Source of the DNA: Lachnospiraceae bacterium
GTDB lineage: Bacteria; Bacillota; Clostridia; Lachnospirales; Lachnospiraceae
DNA length: 43,161 nt
Assembly (NCBI GenBank): GCA_024691015.1
Contig: JAILOD010000329.1
Span: forward strand, 1 to 43,161
Direction: 5' to 3'
The notes beneath the pieces are model-generated. The model saw nothing but the letters and a program-made list of their open reading frames with translations. It had not been told where the DNA came from and did no database searches. Shown in pieces: positions 29,941 to 40,885 of this stretch (positions are counted from its first letter, which is position 1; each line of letters opens with the position of its first letter). The position numbers and the translations under genes were made by a program.

Positions 29941-32900
29941 ATGTACCAGAAGGTCAATACCGACATGAATTTTGTCGGCAGAGAAAAAGAGATCGAACAG
30001 TTTTGGAAAGACCATGACATTTTCAACAAGTCCATGGACAACAGGAAGAAGGGCGAAACCTATACGTTTTATGACGGACCGCCGACAGCTAACGGCAAGC
30101 CCCATATAGGTCACGTTCTTACAAGAGTTATCAAGGATATGATCCCGAGGTATCGTACGATGAAGGGATATTACGTTCCGAGAAAGGCCGGGTGGGATAC
30201 CCATGGTCTTCCCGTTGAGCTTGAGGTTGAGAAGCAGCTTGGACTGGACGGAAAGGAACAGATAGAGAAATACGGGCTGGAGCCCTTTATCAAGAAATGT
30301 AAAGAGTCTGTATGGAAATATAAGGGTATGTGGGAAGACTTCTCCGATACCGTAGGTTTCTGGGCAGACATGGATCATCCCTATGTCACATACGAGGATG
30401 ATTATATCGAATCCGAATGGTGGGCACTGAAAAAAATCTGGGATAAGAACCTTTTATACAAGGGCTTCAAGATCGTTCCCTACTGCCCCAGGTGCGGAAC
30501 CCCGCTTTCCTCACACGAGGTAGCACAGGGATACAAGAACGTAAAAGAGCGTTCCGCGATCGCAAGGTTTAAGGTTAAGGGCGAAGACGCATACATCCTT
30601 GCCTGGACCACCACACCCTGGACACTTCCGTCAAACGTGGGTCTTTGCGTAAATCCCGAAGAAACATATATCAAAACAAAGACAGCCGACGGCTATACAT
30701 ATTATATGGCTGAAGCACTTGCCGAAAAGGTTCTCGGCGGAGACGCTCCCACAGCACCTTATGAGATCCTCGAAAAATTCAAGGGAACGGATCTTGAATA
30801 CAAGGAGTACGAGTCTCTTTTCGAGTGCGCAGCTGTAGAGGCAGGAAAACAGAACAAAAAGGCTCACTTCGTTGTATGCGATGATTACGTTACAATGGAA
30901 GACGGTACCGGAGTAGTTCATATTGCTCCGGCCTTCGGTGAAGATGATGCCAGAGTCGGCAGAAAATACGATCTTCCCCTTGTTCAGTTCGTTGATGAAA
31001 AGGGTGAGATGACAGAGGAAACTCCCTTTGCAGGGCTCTTTGTTAAAAAAGCGGATCCCGAGGTATTAAAGGACTTAGAGAGCAGAGGCCTTCTTTTCTC
31101 GGCACCGAAATTCGAGCATGATTATCCCTTCTGCTGGAGATGCGATACACCGCTTATCTACTACGCAAGGGAATCCTGGTTCATCAAGATGAGCGAGGTT
31201 AAGGACGATCTGTTAAAGAACAACGACCAGATCAACTGGATCCCTCCCACGATAGGAAGCGGAAGGTTCGGAGAATGGCTCAGAAACATTCAGGATTGGG
31301 CCGTATCCAGAAACAGATACTGGGGAACACCCCTTAACATCTGGGAATGTCCGGACTGCCGCGAAAGAATCTCCATCGGTTCAAGAGAGGAGCTTTATAA
31401 GCTCAGCGGAAATGAAGAGGCAAAAACTGTAGAGCTTCACAGGCCTTATATAGACAAGATCACGGTTAAGTGTGAAAAGTGCGGAGGAACGATGAAGAGA
31501 GTTCCCGAGGTTATTGACTGCTGGTTCGATTCCGGAGCAATGCCCTTCGCACAGCACCATTATCCGTTTGAAAATAAAGAGCTTTTTGAAAGCCAGTATC
31601 CGGCAGCATTTATATCAGAGGCTGTGGACCAGACAAGAGGATGGTTCTATTCACTGCTTGCGGAGTCAACACTTCTGTTTGATTCACCTTCTTATAAGAA
31701 CGTAATAGTTCTGGGACTGGTCCAGGACGAAAACGGACAGAAGATGAGTAAGTCCAAGGGAAATGCGGTAGATCCTTTTGAAGCACTTGAGAAGTTCGGA
31801 GCAGATGCCATCAGATGGTATTTCTACATAAATTCCGCACCCTGGCTGCCCAACCGTTTCCACGACAAGGCCGTAATGGAAGGCCAGAGGAAATTTATGG
31901 GCACGCTCTGGAATACATACGCGTTCTTCGTGCTCTATGCAAATATCGATAACTTCGATGCCACAAAATACACACTTGACGAAAAGAGCCTTTCCACAAT
32001 GGACAGATGGCTTTTGTCAAGGCTTGGTACAACGGTAAGAGAAACCGATAAATGCCTCGAAAACTACAAGATCACGGAAGCAGCAAAATGCCTTCAGGAT
32101 TTTGTGGATGAGATGAGTAACTGGTATGTCCGCCTTTGCAGAAAGAGATTCTGGGCAAAGGGTATGGAGCAGGATAAGATAAATGCCTATATGGTGCTCT
32201 ACACCGCACTGGTTACTATATCAAAGGCAGCAGCTCCTCTCATCCCGTTTATGACAGAGCAGATCTATCAGAACCTTGTACGTTCGGTAGACGAAAGTGC
32301 ACCCGAATCCATCCATCTTACGGACTATCCTGTAATGGATGAAAGGTTTACGGACGAGAAGCTTGAAAAGGAAATGAAGGAAGTCTTAGACATCGTACAG
32401 CTTGGAAGAGCAGCCAGAAATGCCTGCAATATCAAGAACCGTCAGCCTCTTAAGACCATGATGATAAGGGCTGCGGAGGTACCGGACTTCTATAAGGAGA
32501 TAATCGCATCCGAGCTTAATGTAAAGGGTGTGCAGTTCACGGATGATGTAAGAGAGTTTACAACCTATCTCTTCAAGCCTCAGCTTAAGACCGTTGGTCC
32601 CAAGTACGGAAAGATAGTCGGAGCCATCAGGGAAAAGCTTGGAAGCATAGACGGAAACGAGGCTATGGATACACTGAATTCCGGAGAGCCCCTTAAGTTT
32701 GACATAGACGGAAACGAGGTTGTATTATCGAAAGAGGACCTTCTTATTGAAATGAGTAATAAGGAAGGCTTCGTGGAGCAGAGCTACGGCGGCATAACGG
32801 TCGTGCTCGACACCAATCTTACCGACGAGCTGGTAGAAGAAGGCTTCGTAAGAGAGCTTATCTCAAAGATCCAGACCATGAGAAAGGAAGCCGGCTTCGA

Positions 32901-33090
32901 GGTAATGGACAAGATAACGATCTACGTTGAAGGAAATGATAAACTCATTGCTTATATGAATAAGAACAATGACACCGTAACCGGTGAGACAATGGCAGAT
33001 TCCATTGTTGCCGGAAGCACGGACGGATACACAAAGGACTGGGATATAAACGGCGAACATGTAACTCTCGGCGTAAAAAAGAATTCATAA
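29941..33090 (+). CDS. ileS: isoleucyl-tRNA synthetase
   Basis: HIGH-type motif GKPHIGHVLTRVIKDM, GWDTHGLPVE, GQKMSKSKGNAVDP, two Cys4 Zn motifs. AGGAGG before ATG 29941; the ORF call at 29839 extends into the promoter. Confidence 0.97.
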   Translation: MYQKVNTDMNFVGREKEIEQFWKDHDIFNKSMDNRKKGETYTFYDGPPTANGKPHIGHVLTRVIKDMIPRYRTMKGYYVPRKAGWDTHGLPVELEVEKQLGLDGKEQIEKYGLEPFIKKCKESVWKYKGMWEDFSDTVGFWADMDHPYVTYEDDYIESEWWALKKIWDKNLLYKGFKIVPYCPRCGTPLSSHEVAQGYKNVKERSAIARFKVKGEDAYILAWTTTPWTLPSNVGLCVNPEETYIKTKTADGYTYYMAEALAEKVLGGDAPTAPYEILEKFKGTDLEYKEYESLFECAAVEAGKQNKKAHFVVCDDYVTMEDGTGVVHIAPAFGEDDARVGRKYDLPLVQFVDEKGEMTEETPFAGLFVKKADPEVLKDLESRGLLFSAPKFEHDYPFCWRCDTPLIYYARESWFIKMSEVKDDLLKNNDQINWIPPTIGSGRFGEWLRNIQDWAVSRNRYWGTPLNIWECPDCRERISIGSREELYKLSGNEEAKTVELHRPYIDKITVKCEKCGGTMKRVPEVIDCWFDSGAMPFAQHHYPFENKELFESQYPAAFISEAVDQTRGWFYSLLAESTLLFDSPSYKNVIVLGLVQDENGQKMSKSKGNAVDPFEALEKFGADAIRWYFYINSAPWLPNRFHDKAVMEGQRKFMGTLWNTYAFFVLYANIDNFDATKYTLDEKSLSTMDRWLLSRLGTTVRETDKCLENYKITEAAKCLQDFVDEMSNWYVRLCRKRFWAKGMEQDKINAYMVLYTALVTISKAAAPLIPFMTEQIYQNLVRSVDESAPESIHLTDYPVMDERFTDEKLEKEMKEVLDIVQLGRAARNACNIKNRQPLKTMMIRAAEVPDFYKEIIASELNVKGVQFTDDVREFTTYLFKPQLKTVGPKYGKIVGAIREKLGSIDGNEAMDTLNSGEPLKFDIDGNEVVLSKEDLLIEMSNKEGFVEQSYGGITVVLDTNLTDELVEEGFVRELISKIQTMRKEAGFEVMDKITIYVEGNDKLIAYMNKNNDTVTGETMADSIVAGSTDGYTKDWDINGEHVTLGVKKNS

Positions 33091-33097
33091 ACGGAGG

Positions 33098-35587
33098 ATG
33101 ATGATGTTAGGAGACAACAAATTATTTGACAAAGAAGCGTTCAAAAAGGCTTTAAGCGACAACGTAAAGGTGCTCTTTAGAAAGACCATCAAGGAAGCCG
33201 ATGAACAGCAGATCTTCCAGGCTGTGTGTTACACGGTTAAGGATGAGATCGTAGAGAAATGGATGGAGACACAGAGGGTATATGACAAGGAAGACCCCAA
33301 GACGGTTTATTATCTGTCGATGGAATTCCTTATGGGAAGAGCTCTCGGCAACAACCTCATCAATCTCTGCCACTATGACGAGGTTAAAAAGGCCCTGAAG
33401 GAGCTGGATATCGATATCAACCTCGTGGAAGATCAGGAACCCGACGCAGCACTCGGTAACGGTGGTCTCGGCCGTCTTGCAGCCTGCTTCCTGGATTCAC
33501 TTGCAACTCTTGGCTACAGCTCATACGGCTGCGGTATCCGTTATAAGTACGGAATGTTCAAGCAGAAGATAAAGGACGGATATCAGCTTGAGATCCCGGA
33601 TGACTGGCTTAGAGAGGGAAATCCCTTCGAGCTTCGCCGCAGGGAATATAAGAAAGAGGTTAAGTTCGGCGGTTACGTAAAGGTTGAAACAGATCCCAGC
33701 GGAAGAAATCATTTCATCCAGGAAGGTTATCAGTCCGTAATGGCTGTTCCCTATGATATGCCCATCGTCGGCTACGGAAACGGCATTGTAAATACTCTTC
33801 GTATCTGGGATGCAGAGCCCGTTGAGTGCTTCCAGCTTGATTCGTTCGATAAGGGTGATTACAAGAAGGCTGTTGAGCAGGACAATCTTGCACGTAATAT
33901 CGTAGAGGTTCTTTACCCCAACGACAATCACTATGCAGGTAAGGAGCTCCGCTTAAAGCAGCAGTATTTCTTCATCTCGGCATCCGTTCAGGAAGCTGTA
34001 GAAAAGTACATGAGAAAGCATAACGATATCCGTAAATTTGCTGAAAAGAATATCTTCCAGCTTAACGATACACATCCCACGGTTGCTATCCCCGAGCTTA
34101 TGAGGATCCTTATGGATGAGCACGGGCTCAGCTGGGATGAGGCATGGAATGTTACAACACATACCTGTGCATACACAAACCACACGATCATGAGCGAGGC
34201 TTTAGAGAAATGGCCTATCGAGCTGTTCTCAAGGCTTCTTCCCCGTGTATACCAGATCGTTGAAGAGATCAACAGACGTTTCTGCGAGGAGATCGGAAGA
34301 AGATATCCCGGAGATAACGAGAAGATCCGCAAGATGGCTATCATATACGACGGTCAGATCAGAATGGCATACCTTGCTATCTGCGCAGGCTTCTCCGTAA
34401 ACGGTGTTGCAAGACTTCATACAGAGATCCTTAAGAATCAGGAGCTCAAGGACTTCTATGAGATGATGCCCGAGAAGTTCAACAACAAGACAAACGGTAT
34501 CACACAGAGAAGATTCCTGCTTCACGCAAATCCCCAGCTTGCAAAGTGGGTTACTTCACATATCGGTCCCGACTGGATAACAGACCTTTCAAAGATCAAG
34601 GGTATCGAGGTTTATGCCGATGACAAGAAGGCCCAGAGCGAGTTTATGAACATCAAGTTCAAGAATAAGGAAAGGCTTGCAAAGTATATCTTAGAGCACA
34701 ACGGAATCGAGGTTAATCCGAGATCTATCTTCGACGTTCAGGTTAAGAGACTTCATGAATACAAGAGACAGCTCCTTAACATCCTTCACGTTATGTACCT
34801 TTACAATAAGATAAAAGAGCATCCCGAAATGGACTTCTATCCCAGAACATTTATTTTCGGAGCAAAGGCGGCAGCGGGCTACAAGACAGCAAAGCTTACA
34901 ATAAAGCTTATAAACTCTGTTGCTGATGTTATAAATAACGATGCTTCGATAGACGGAAAGATCAAGGTTGTATTTATTGAAGATTACAAGGTTTCAAACG
35001 CAGAGATAATCTTTGCTGCAGCAGATGTATCAGAGCAGATCTCCACAGCATCAAAGGAGGCTTCCGGTACGGGTAACATGAAGTTCATGCTTAACGGAGC
35101 CCTCACCATCGGTACAATGGACGGTGCAAACGTGGAGATGGCCGAGGAAGTTGGCGAAGAGAATATGTTCATCTTCGGTCTGAGAGCAAACGAGGTTATC
35201 GATTTTGAGAACAACGGCGGCTATTCACCTATGGATATCTTCAACAACGACCAGGATATCAGAAACGTGCTTATGCAGCTGATCAACGGCTTCTATGCCC
35301 AGAACGATCCCGAGCTGTTCAGAGATCTTTACAACTCTCTGCTTAACACACAGAGCACATCTCGCGCAGACAGATACTTTATCCTGAAGGATTTCAGAGC
35401 TTATGCCGAGGCACAGGAAAAGGTCGGAAAGCTTTACAAGGACGAAAAGGAGTGGGCAAGAAAAGCCATTCTTAATACTGCAGCTGCAGGCAAGTTCTCA
35501 TCAGACAGAACAATTCAGGAGTATGTGGATGAGATATGGCATCTTGATCATGTAACGATCAAGAAAAAGAGCTCATTCAGGAGGTGA
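33098..35587 (+). CDS. glgP: glycogen/starch/alpha-glucan phosphorylase
   Basis: [67 protein letters not shown] (PLP site). True start may be ATG 33104. Confidence 0.97.
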   Translation: MMMLGDNKLFDKEAFKKALSDNVKVLFRKTIKEADEQQIFQAVCYTVKDEIVEKWMETQRVYDKEDPKTVYYLSMEFLMGRALGNNLINLCHYDEVKKALKELDIDINLVEDQEPDAALGNGGLGRLAACFLDSLATLGYSSYGCGIRYKYGMFKQKIKDGYQLEIPDDWLREGNPFELRRREYKKEVKFGGYVKVETDPSGRNHFIQEGYQSVMAVPYDMPIVGYGNGIVNTLRIWDAEPVECFQLDSFDKGDYKKAVEQDNLARNIVEVLYPNDNHYAGKELRLKQQYFFISASVQEAVEKYMRKHNDIRKFAEKNIFQLNDTHPTVAIPELMRILMDEHGLSWDEAWNVTTHTCAYTNHTIMSEALEKWPIELFSRLLPRVYQIVEEINRRFCEEIGRRYPGDNEKIRKMAIIYDGQIRMAYLAICAGFSVNGVARLHTEILKNQELKDFYEMMPEKFNNKTNGITQRRFLLHANPQLAKWVTSHIGPDWITDLSKIKGIEVYADDKKAQSEFMNIKFKNKERLAKYILEHNGIEVNPRSIFDVQVKRLHEYKRQLLNILHVMYLYNKIKEHPEMDFYPRTFIFGAKAAAGYKTAKLTIKLINSVADVINNDASIDGKIKVVFIEDYKVSNAEIIFAAADVSEQISTASKEASGTGNMKFMLNGALTIGTMDGANVEMAEEVGEENMFIFGLRANEVIDFENNGGYSPMDIFNNDQDIRNVLMQLINGFYAQNDPELFRDLYNSLLNTQSTSRADRYFILKDFRAYAEAQEKVGKLYKDEKEWARKAILNTAAAGKFSSDRTIQEYVDEIWHLDHVTIKKKSSFRR

Positions 35588-35591
35588 AAGA

Positions 35592-37865
35592 ATGTCTGAT
35601 GCAATAAGTGTCAGGAATAGGGGCGCGTATTTAAAGAACGGGACTGAGCTTATTGACAGTCTTGATGTAAATAAAGATGAGGCAAAGAAGGGTACCATAG
35701 CTTATGGTATCCTGAAAAGCCACAATACCTCGGATAATATGGAGAAGCTTAAGATAAAGTTTGACTGTATCACATCCCATGATATTACCTATGTCGGGAT
35801 CATACAGACAGCAAGAGCTTCGGGTCTTCAGAAATTCCCGCTTCCGTATATCCTTACAAACTGTCACAATTCACTTTGTGCGGTCGGTGGTACCATAAAT
35901 GAAGATGACCATGTTTTCGGTCTTACGGCAGCTAAGAAATACGGCGGAACCTACGTTCCTCCCAATCTTGCGGTTATTCACCAGTATGCAAGGGAAATGC
36001 TTGCCGGCGGCGGAAGGATGATCTTAGGTTCGGATTCTCACACACGTTACGGAGCACTTGGCACCATGGCTATGGGAGAAGGCGGACCAGAGCTGGTTAA
36101 GCAGCTTCTGCAGCAGACATACGATATTGCAATGCCCGAGGTTGTAGCCATCTACCTTCACGGAGACGTAAATCCCGGTGTGGGTCCTCAGGATGTAGCA
36201 ATAGCTTTAATAGGAAAGCTTTTCAAAGAAGGCATCGTAAAGAATAAGGTAATGGAATTTGTAGGGCCCGGTGTTAAGGCTCTGTCAGCAGATTTCAGGA
36301 TCGGTATAGACGTAATGACAACAGAGACCACCTGTCTTTCTTCTATATGGCAGACAGATGATGAAATAGCACTCTGGTACGATACACATGGCAGAAGAGA
36401 CGACTATAAGGAGCTTAAGCCGGCAGACGTTGCATATTACGATAATGTAGTGGATGTGGATCTTTCGGCAATGAAACCTATGATCGCAATGCCTTACCAT
36501 CCTTCCTGCGCTTATACCATAGAAGAGGTAAATGCAAATCTTAAGGACATTCTTCACGAGGTTGAAGAGAGGGCTAAGATCTCATTTGGAGACAAGGTTA
36601 AGGTGGATCTTTCCGGAAAGATAAGTAACGGAAAGCTTTTAACCGATCAGGGAGTTATAGCAGGCTGCGCCGGAGGCGGTTTCGAAAACCTTTGTGTTGC
36701 GGCAGATATCTTGGATGGTGCAGATACGGGTAACGGAGAATTTTCCTTAAGTGTTTATCCTGCATCCATGCCTGTATATATGGAGCTTGTAAGAAACGGT
36801 GCGGCAGAAAAGCTCATCGGAGCCGGTGCTGTTGTAAAGCCAGCCTTCTGCGGGCCCTGCTTCGGAGCAGGAGATACACCTTCAAACAATGCCTTCTCAA
36901 TTAGACATTCAACCAGGAACTTCCCGAACAGAGAAGGCTCAAAGGTTCAGGAAGGACAGGTTTCCTCCGTTGCTCTTATGGATGCACGTTCCATTGCGGC
37001 AACTGCAGCCAACAAGGGTATTTTAACACCCGCAACGGATCTGGAGGGCTTAAAGCTCGGTAAATATAAGTATCATTTTGATAAGTCCATATACGATAAG
37101 AGAGTCTTTGATTCAAAGGGCGTGGCCGACAGCTCCACAGAGCTTAAGATGGGACCCAACATCAAGGACTGGCCTAAAATGGCAGAGCTTACGGATAATC
37201 TTATCTTAAAGGTTGTTTCGGAAATACACGATCCCGTTACAACAACCGATGAGCTCATTCCTTCGGGAGAGACCTCATCCTACAGGTCGAACCCCTTAAG
37301 GCTTGCGGAGTTTGCGCTTTCAAGAAGAGATCCCGAATATGTGGGACGTGCAAAGGCCGTAAGAGAGATAGAGACAGCAAGAGAGAAGTCAGTGTCTGAC
37401 GGAGAAGCAGCGGTTAATGCAGACAAGGAGCTCGTTGCAGCTATGAAGGCAGTAAAAGCAGAGTTTTCTGATGTTAATCTTGAAAACACGGGAATCGGAT
37501 CTACCATATTTGCCGTAAAGCCCGGCGACGGTTCGGCAAGAGAACAGGCCGCAAGCTGCCAGAAGGTTTTAGGCGGATGGGCAAATATCGCAAACGAGTA
37601 TGCGACAAAGAGATACAGAAGCAATCTGATAAACTGGGGAATGCTGCCTTTTGTTATTGACGGAGATATTCCGTTTAAGAATCTGGACTATATATTTGTT
37701 CCGGATATCAGAAATGCGGTAGCAGAGAAAAGAGCCGAAATAGCTGCCTATGTTGTAAAAGACGGTGGGCTCGAAAAATTTTCACTGTCACTTGGGGAAC
37801 TTACGGAGAATGAGAAGCAGATCATCTTAGATGGCTGTCTTATAAATTTCAACAGGGTAAAATAA
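35592..37865 (+). CDS. aconitase-family hydratase
   Basis: 757 aa; [35 protein letters not shown], aconitase-type GSDSHT and CxxC ([31 protein letters not shown]). Substrate not certain. Confidence 0.88.
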   Translation: MSDAISVRNRGAYLKNGTELIDSLDVNKDEAKKGTIAYGILKSHNTSDNMEKLKIKFDCITSHDITYVGIIQTARASGLQKFPLPYILTNCHNSLCAVGGTINEDDHVFGLTAAKKYGGTYVPPNLAVIHQYAREMLAGGGRMILGSDSHTRYGALGTMAMGEGGPELVKQLLQQTYDIAMPEVVAIYLHGDVNPGVGPQDVAIALIGKLFKEGIVKNKVMEFVGPGVKALSADFRIGIDVMTTETTCLSSIWQTDDEIALWYDTHGRRDDYKELKPADVAYYDNVVDVDLSAMKPMIAMPYHPSCAYTIEEVNANLKDILHEVEERAKISFGDKVKVDLSGKISNGKLLTDQGVIAGCAGGGFENLCVAADILDGADTGNGEFSLSVYPASMPVYMELVRNGAAEKLIGAGAVVKPAFCGPCFGAGDTPSNNAFSIRHSTRNFPNREGSKVQEGQVSSVALMDARSIAATAANKGILTPATDLEGLKLGKYKYHFDKSIYDKRVFDSKGVADSSTELKMGPNIKDWPKMAELTDNLILKVVSEIHDPVTTTDELIPSGETSSYRSNPLRLAEFALSRRDPEYVGRAKAVREIETAREKSVSDGEAAVNADKELVAAMKAVKAEFSDVNLENTGIGSTIFAVKPGDGSAREQAASCQKVLGGWANIANEYATKRYRSNLINWGMLPFVIDGDIPFKNLDYIFVPDIRNAVAEKRAEIAAYVVKDGGLEKFSLSLGELTENEKQIILDGCLINFNRVK

Positions 37866-38545
37866 TGGAAGAAGTAATTGATGATGGAGCGATGGCGCTG
37901 GTTAATGCCATCGGAATGAATGAGGGCGTGGATAGCTGGCAGACAGTTATCCTGCTCTACAATTCAGCTCTTAAAGAGGTGGGTACAAAGCTGGAGATCT
38001 TAAATGACGAATTCCAGCATGTTCACAGGTACAATCCTATCGAACATATAAAATCAAGAACAAAGTCACCGGAGAGCATAGTAAAAAAGCTGAAAAAACG
38101 CGGGTATGAATCTACCATCGAAAATATGGTAAAATACGTAAATGATATAGCCGGAATAAGAGTAATATGCTCTTTTACGGCAGATATCTACCGTATAGCG
38201 GAAATGCTCGCCAACCAGAGTGATATTAAAGTCATATCCATAAAGGACTATATAAAAAGTCCGAAGGAAAGCGGATATAAGAGCTATCACATGATAGTCA
38301 CCATCCCGATCTTCCTTTCCGACGGACCGGTAGAAACAAAGGTTGAGATACAGATAAGAACCGTTGCAATGGATTTCTGGGCTTCTTTGGAGCATAAGAT
38401 AAACTATAAATTTGAGGGTGAGGCTCCCGAGCATATAAAAAGAGAGCTTTACGAGTGCGCAGAGATGGTTTCCGACCTGGATGCGAGAATGATGTCACTT
38501 AACGAAGAGATCCGCGAATATGCACAGAAGAATGAAGGGGACTGA
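37865..38545 (+). CDS. small alarmone synthetase (RelA/SpoT synthetase domain, RelQ/YjbM-like)
   Basis: 226 aa; VKYVNDIAGIRVICSF, DYIKSPKESGYKSYHMIVTIPI, VEIQIRTVAMDFWASLEHKINYK. Confidence 0.92.
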   Translation: MEEVIDDGAMALVNAIGMNEGVDSWQTVILLYNSALKEVGTKLEILNDEFQHVHRYNPIEHIKSRTKSPESIVKKLKKRGYESTIENMVKYVNDIAGIRVICSFTADIYRIAEMLANQSDIKVISIKDYIKSPKESGYKSYHMIVTIPIFLSDGPVETKVEIQIRTVAMDFWASLEHKINYKFEGEAPEHIKRELYECAEMVSDLDARMMSLNEEIREYAQKNEGD

Positions 38546-38617
38546 AAAACAAAAAGGTCCCCTATAAAAGAGGAGTGGCAGCGAATTAAAAGTTCAGAGG
38601 TCTTTAAATTCGCTGCC
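38536..38617. repeat. two consecutive inverted repeats downstream of the alarmone synthetase
   Basis: AGGGGAC...GTCCCCT (38536-38563, spans the stop codon) and GGCAGCGAATT...AATTCGCTGCC (38577-38617). Confidence 0.75.
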
Positions 38618-38805
38618 TATTATGAAAAAATTATCATTGTGATGAGAACAATTACTCGTTCTTGATAGATTATATATTAGCAACATGTTATGAATAAATT
38701 ATGAACAAGATGTGAATATATAGTAAAATGTTATAAAAATTATAGAAATCTAACCAATGTTTAGTACATATTATACATATATAAAACATGAAAGGGAAAG
38801 ATGCA

Positions 38806-39489
38806 ATGGATGATTTTATGGACAAGCTCCTGGCACAGGTCAGTCAGGCTGCTGAGAACCCCGAAAGTGTTCCGCTTGCGGTTCCTGAAAGTAAAACAGA
38901 GTATAAAAGCGAAGCTGTCGAAGAAGTAAAACAGGCAGAAATAAAACCGGAGGCAGGAAATATTTACCGGTTTGCACAACCTCTCGCAAAAGTAGATATG
39001 CCTGAAACAGAGGAAAAACCGGAAACAAAGGTCGTTCCGAATGTTCCCACCAAAAGAGCGGTCAGGTTTGATGATGTAAGCAATCTTCCCGATGCGAAAG
39101 CCGGTTTAAATCCAACCGGGGAACCTGTATCTGCCACATTTGGCGAGCTTCCCGGAAAAGCCGCACTTGCAAAAGAGGTCGAGATATCAAACAGGCTTGA
39201 TGAGCTTATGAAGCAAAAGGAAAACGGTTCTTCTGATGTGAAAACAGTTGCTTCAGTATCAATGAACGATGAAATGAAGGATGAAATGTATAAGATCGTT
39301 CATTCCGAGGTTGTAAAGAGCGTACAAAACAATGAAACGGTCCTCAAGGAAGCGGTCGTTCCCGTAGTGGAAGAGGTACATAAAACATCCTCCCTGAAAG
39401 GGCTTCTGATCGTTGCGATAATCCTTATGGCCCTTAACCTTGTCGGAACGGTATTATTGCTATTGCATATTTTTTTTTTGATGATATAA
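38806..39489 (+). CDS. hypothetical protein, charged/disordered cytosolic region with a C-terminal transmembrane anchor
   Basis: MDDFMDKLLAQVSQAAENPES...; C-terminal LKGLLIVAIILMALNLVGTVLLLLHIFFLMI. ORF open from 38788; AAAGGGA precedes ATG 38806. Confidence 0.8.
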   Translation: MDDFMDKLLAQVSQAAENPESVPLAVPESKTEYKSEAVEEVKQAEIKPEAGNIYRFAQPLAKVDMPETEEKPETKVVPNVPTKRAVRFDDVSNLPDAKAGLNPTGEPVSATFGELPGKAALAKEVEISNRLDELMKQKENGSSDVKTVASVSMNDEMKDEMYKIVHSEVVKSVQNNETVLKEAVVPVVEEVHKTSSLKGLLIVAIILMALNLVGTVLLLLHIFFLMI

Positions 39490-39524
39490 TGCAATAGATA
39501 AAAAAACAGGGAGTTTATTATTTA

Positions 39525-40826
39525 ATGGCTCAGTACGTTATAAAAGGCGGAAGTCCACTGGCAGGAGAAGTTGAGATAGGCGGAGCGAAGAATGCGGCTC
39601 TGGCTATCCTTGCTGCGTCCATAATGACAGATGAGACTGTTACAATAGAAAATATGCCTGCCGTTAGGGACACATCGGTTCTCTTAGATGCAATGGAAGG
39701 TATCGGAGTGGAGATCATCAGGGTAGACAAAAATACCGTTAAGATCAACGGCGCCCGTGTCCGTAACGTTAATATAGAATACGAACTTATTAAAAAGATC
39801 AGAGCTTCTTATTATCTTTTAGGAGCGCTCCTCGGTAAATATAAACAGGCGGAGGTTCCCCTTCCGGGTGGCTGTAATATCGGAAGCCGTCCAATAGACC
39901 AGCACATCAAGGGCTTTAAGGCCTTAGGCGCAGATGTTAAGGTTGAGCATGGTGTTATAAAGGCAAATGCCGAAAGGCTTGTCGGAGCCCATATATATAT
40001 GGATGTAGTCACCGTAGGTGCTACCATAAATGTAATGATGGCCTCCTGTATGGCAGAAGGAAAAACCACTATAGAAAACGCCGCAAAAGAGCCCCACGTG
40101 GTTGATGTCGCAAACTTCTTAAACAGCATGGGAGCCCAGATAAGAGGTGCAGGAACGGACATTATCCGAATAAAGGGTGTAAAGAGTCTCCATTCGGCAA
40201 ACTATTCCATAATACCGGACCAGATCGAGGCCGGCACCTTTATGTTCGCTGCAGCAGCAACAAAGGGCGATGTTACGATAAAGAACGTTATCCCGAAGCA
40301 TTTGGAGTCCATCACCTCAAAGCTTATAGAAATGGGATGCGAGATAGATGAATTTGACGATGCCGTGAGAGTTGTGGCAAAGGGAAGGCTTTTCCCCACA
40401 CAGGTTAAAACACTTCCTTATCCCGGTTTTCCCACGGACATGCAGCCTCAGGCCGGCGTTACCTTAGGGCTTTGCGACGGAAGCAGTGTGATCACCGAAA
40501 GCATTTTTGAAAACCGCTTCAAATACGTAGATGAGATCGTAAGAATGGGAGCCAATATAAAGGTCGAAGGAAACACGGCATTTATAAACGGTGTAAAAAA
40601 ATATACCGGAGCAAATGTTTCGGCACCGGATCTCAGAGCAGGCGCGGCACTTGTAATAGCGGCACTTGCGGCGGAAGGTGTGACAGTGGTGGACGATATC
40701 CACTTTATAGAAAGAGGCTATGAGGATTTTGATATAAAACTCAGGGCACTTGGAGCGGTAATAGAAAAGACCGAATCCGAAAAAGAAGTCAAGAAAGCCA
40801 AGATGAAGCTGAGAATAGTAGTTTAA
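39525..40826 (+). CDS. murA: UDP-N-acetylglucosamine 1-carboxyvinyltransferase
   Basis: 433 aa; GGSPLAGEVEIGGAKNAALAILAAS, PLPGGCNIGSRPIDQHIKGFKALGA, GYPGFPTDMQPQ-like YPGFPTDMQPQAGV. Confidence 0.97.
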   Translation: MAQYVIKGGSPLAGEVEIGGAKNAALAILAASIMTDETVTIENMPAVRDTSVLLDAMEGIGVEIIRVDKNTVKINGARVRNVNIEYELIKKIRASYYLLGALLGKYKQAEVPLPGGCNIGSRPIDQHIKGFKALGADVKVEHGVIKANAERLVGAHIYMDVVTVGATINVMMASCMAEGKTTIENAAKEPHVVDVANFLNSMGAQIRGAGTDIIRIKGVKSLHSANYSIIPDQIEAGTFMFAAAATKGDVTIKNVIPKHLESITSKLIEMGCEIDEFDDAVRVVAKGRLFPTQVKTLPYPGFPTDMQPQAGVTLGLCDGSSVITESIFENRFKYVDEIVRMGANIKVEGNTAFINGVKKYTGANVSAPDLRAGAALVIAALAAEGVTVVDDIHFIERGYEDFDIKLRALGAVIEKTESEKEVKKAKMKLRIVV

Positions 40827-40849
40827 ATCAGATAAATTTAATATAATAA

Positions 40850-40885
40850 AAAAAGAGATCTCTTACGTATAAGAGATCTCTTTTT
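40850..40885. terminator. bidirectional intrinsic terminator between murA and the HD-GYP gene
   Basis: AAAAAGAGATCTCTTA-CGTA-TAAGAGATCTCTTTTT, 16-bp perfect stem with A/T tracts on both sides. Confidence 0.93.
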
